6,641 nucleotides of DNA from Chloroflexota bacterium (GTDB lineage: Bacteria > Chloroflexota > Limnocylindria > Limnocylindrales > CSP1-4), in the NCBI GenBank assembly GCA_021815005.1, contig JAKAHL010000113.1, positions 1 to 6,641 on the forward strand, given 5' to 3'. The translations under genes and the position numbers were made by a program. The notes under the pieces were generated by a model that was given only the letters and a program-made list of their open reading frames with translations, was not told the origin of the DNA and did not search any database. Of this stretch, positions 5,912 to 6,641 are shown piece after piece; within the stretch, counting starts at the first letter, position 1, and each line of letters begins with the position of its first letter.

Positions 5912-6641
5912 TCAGCGGTCGGCGGCCCGGCGGGCGATCTCGACAAACGGGCGCAGACGGACGGAGATCTCGTGGGCCGTCCGGTGGAAAGCCGCCAGCC
6001 GGACCTCGTCGGTCCCCTCCACCTCGGACGGGTCGTCGAGGCCCCAGTGGAGGGAGTTGACCGCGCCCGGGAACACGGGGCAGGCCTGGCGCGCGCGGTC
6101 GCACACGGTGATCACATAGTCCCACGGCTGGTCCACGAACTCGGTGAGCACCTTGCTCCGGGCGCCGGACCAGTCGATGCCCAGCTCGGCGAGCGTGCGG
6201 ACGGCGAGAGGGTTGACGCGGGTCTGCTCGGTGCCGGCAGAGCGCACGAAGAAGTCCTCGCCGCCCAGCCGGCCCAGGAGCGCCTCGGCCATCTGGCTGC
6301 GGGCGCTGTTGTGCGTGCACAGGAACAGCACGCGAATGGGGGCGTGGTCGGGCATGGTCGTGGTCCTCCTGGCACGGCCGGCGGCCGCGATGGTGCCCTC
6401 GAGATCGAGCAGCTCGGCCTCGAGCCGGTCGAGGTCGGCCCGCTGGCGGGCGATGGCGTCGCGCTGGTTGCCGAGGTTGGCGAGGAGCGGCGCCAGGTCG
6501 AGGTCCGCCTCGCCGTGCTCTAGGCAGAGCCGGGCGAGCCGGCCCGCGTCCTCGGGGCCGAGGCCGAGGCGGCGGAGCGAGACCACGAGGCGCAGCCGGG
6601 CGACGTCCGCGTCGGCGTAGGCGCGATATCCGTTGCCCTCC
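5912..6641 (-). CDS. arsC: MerR-type regulator fused in frame to LMW-phosphatase-type arsenate reductase ArsC (5' end outside window)
   Basis: One uninterrupted frame of 242 visible residues. The first 95 are the C-terminal part of a MerR-family regulator. They contain the wing motif [19 protein letters not shown], then [18 protein letters not shown], then a long dimerisation helix ([20 protein letters not shown] onward). Only one Cys is visible here, and the C-terminal metal-binding cysteines of MerR itself are absent. After the linker GRARRTTT comes a complete 147-aa ArsC. It has the P-loop CTHNSARS (C13, R19, the CX5R motif), [13 protein letters not shown] (C85 and C92), and HWGLDDP with D108. 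This spacing matches the three-cysteine, thioredoxin-coupled S. aureus-type enzyme, which reduces arsenate to arsenite. The ArsC domain also has its own ATG at 6353-6355 with AGGAGG nine bases upstream, so ArsC may be made separately as well. The DNA-binding helices lie beyond the window. The gene is first in the operon with acr3. Confidence 0.87.
   Translation of the reverse strand, partial: EGNGYRAYADADVARLRLVVSLRRLGLGPEDAGRLARLCLEHGEADLDLAPLLANLGNQRDAIARQRADLDRLEAELLDLEGTIAAAGRARRTTTMPDHAPIRVLFLCTHNSARSQMAEALLGRLGGEDFFVRSAGTEQTRVNPLAVRTLAELGIDWSGARSKVLTEFVDQPWDYVITVCDRARQACPVFPGAVNSLHWGLDDPSEVEGTDEVRLAAFHRTAHEISVRLRPFVEIARRAADR
6353..6370 (-). promoter_or_regulatory. Internal Shine-Dalgarno and ATG for the ArsC domain
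   Basis: On the minus strand AGGAGG (6365-6370) stands nine bases before ATG (6353-6355), which begins [16 protein letters not shown], the normal start of a stand-alone ArsC. It lies inside the open frame shared with the MerR-type part. A ribosome could therefore make free ArsC in addition to the full-length fusion. Confidence 0.6.

Noticed and set aside
4632..6119. 495-codon plus-strand open frame opposite acr3 and arsC
   Set aside because: It is a low-complexity Arg/Asp/His-rich translation opposite two strongly conserved genes, with no domain or sensible start.
5808..6320. Upstream extension of the acr3 frame through arsC on the minus strand
   Set aside because: The extension overlaps ArsC out of frame and has no family similarity. 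The ATG at 5805-5807 gives the normal ACR3 N-terminus.

Overview
This is a GC-rich (roughly 70%) bacterial chromosomal fragment. Codon third positions are strongly G/C and Shine-Dalgarno sites are AGGAGG-like. The gene repertoire (a diaminopropionate ammonia-lyase-like enzyme, a PPK2 of the AMP/ADP-phosphorylating type, an actinobacterial-looking GltS, a sulfatase-maturase-type radical SAM protein, and LMW-type ArsC with ACR3) fits a high-GC Actinobacteriota such as Thermoleophilia, or a high-GC Chloroflexota lineage. That placement is inferred from style and protein resemblance only. I see no rRNA, tRNA, CRISPR array, insertion sequence or replication origin.

Layout. (1) 1-1509, plus strand: the 3' end of an MFS transporter gene, then, 12 bp downstream, a PLP-dependent diaminopropionate ammonia-lyase-like gene; probably one uptake/catabolism operon. 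(2) 1514-2530, minus strand: an intact PPK2-family polyphosphate kinase with a charged C-terminal tail, convergent with the previous gene (4 bp apart). (3) About 2665-4696: a damaged block. A minus-strand gltS (sodium/glutamate symporter) and a plus-strand radical SAM/SPASM sulfatase-maturase-like gene meet head to head near 3511. Each lacks its 5' end. Between them they carry five one-base deletions in short G/C runs, and the maturase also has a Cys-to-Arg change at a SPASM position. (4) 4722-6641, minus strand: an arsenic-resistance operon. It begins with an open reading frame that joins a MerR-type regulator to an LMW-phosphatase-type arsenate reductase (ArsC) without a stop, followed by the arsenite exporter gene acr3. 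GC-rich hairpins lie between arsC and acr3, and between acr3 and the convergent maturase remnant. A TTCAG-N6-CTGAA dyad sits just upstream of acr3.

Functionally, the arsenic module is complete: ArsC reduces arsenate to arsenite, ACR3 exports arsenite, and the MerR part probably controls expression. The most interesting points are the apparent MerR-ArsC fusion with a preserved internal ribosome binding site, and the head-to-head truncation of gltS and the maturase. The second point reflects either a deletion that removed a shared divergent promoter region, or an assembly join in poorly resolved sequence; the sequence alone cannot decide which.
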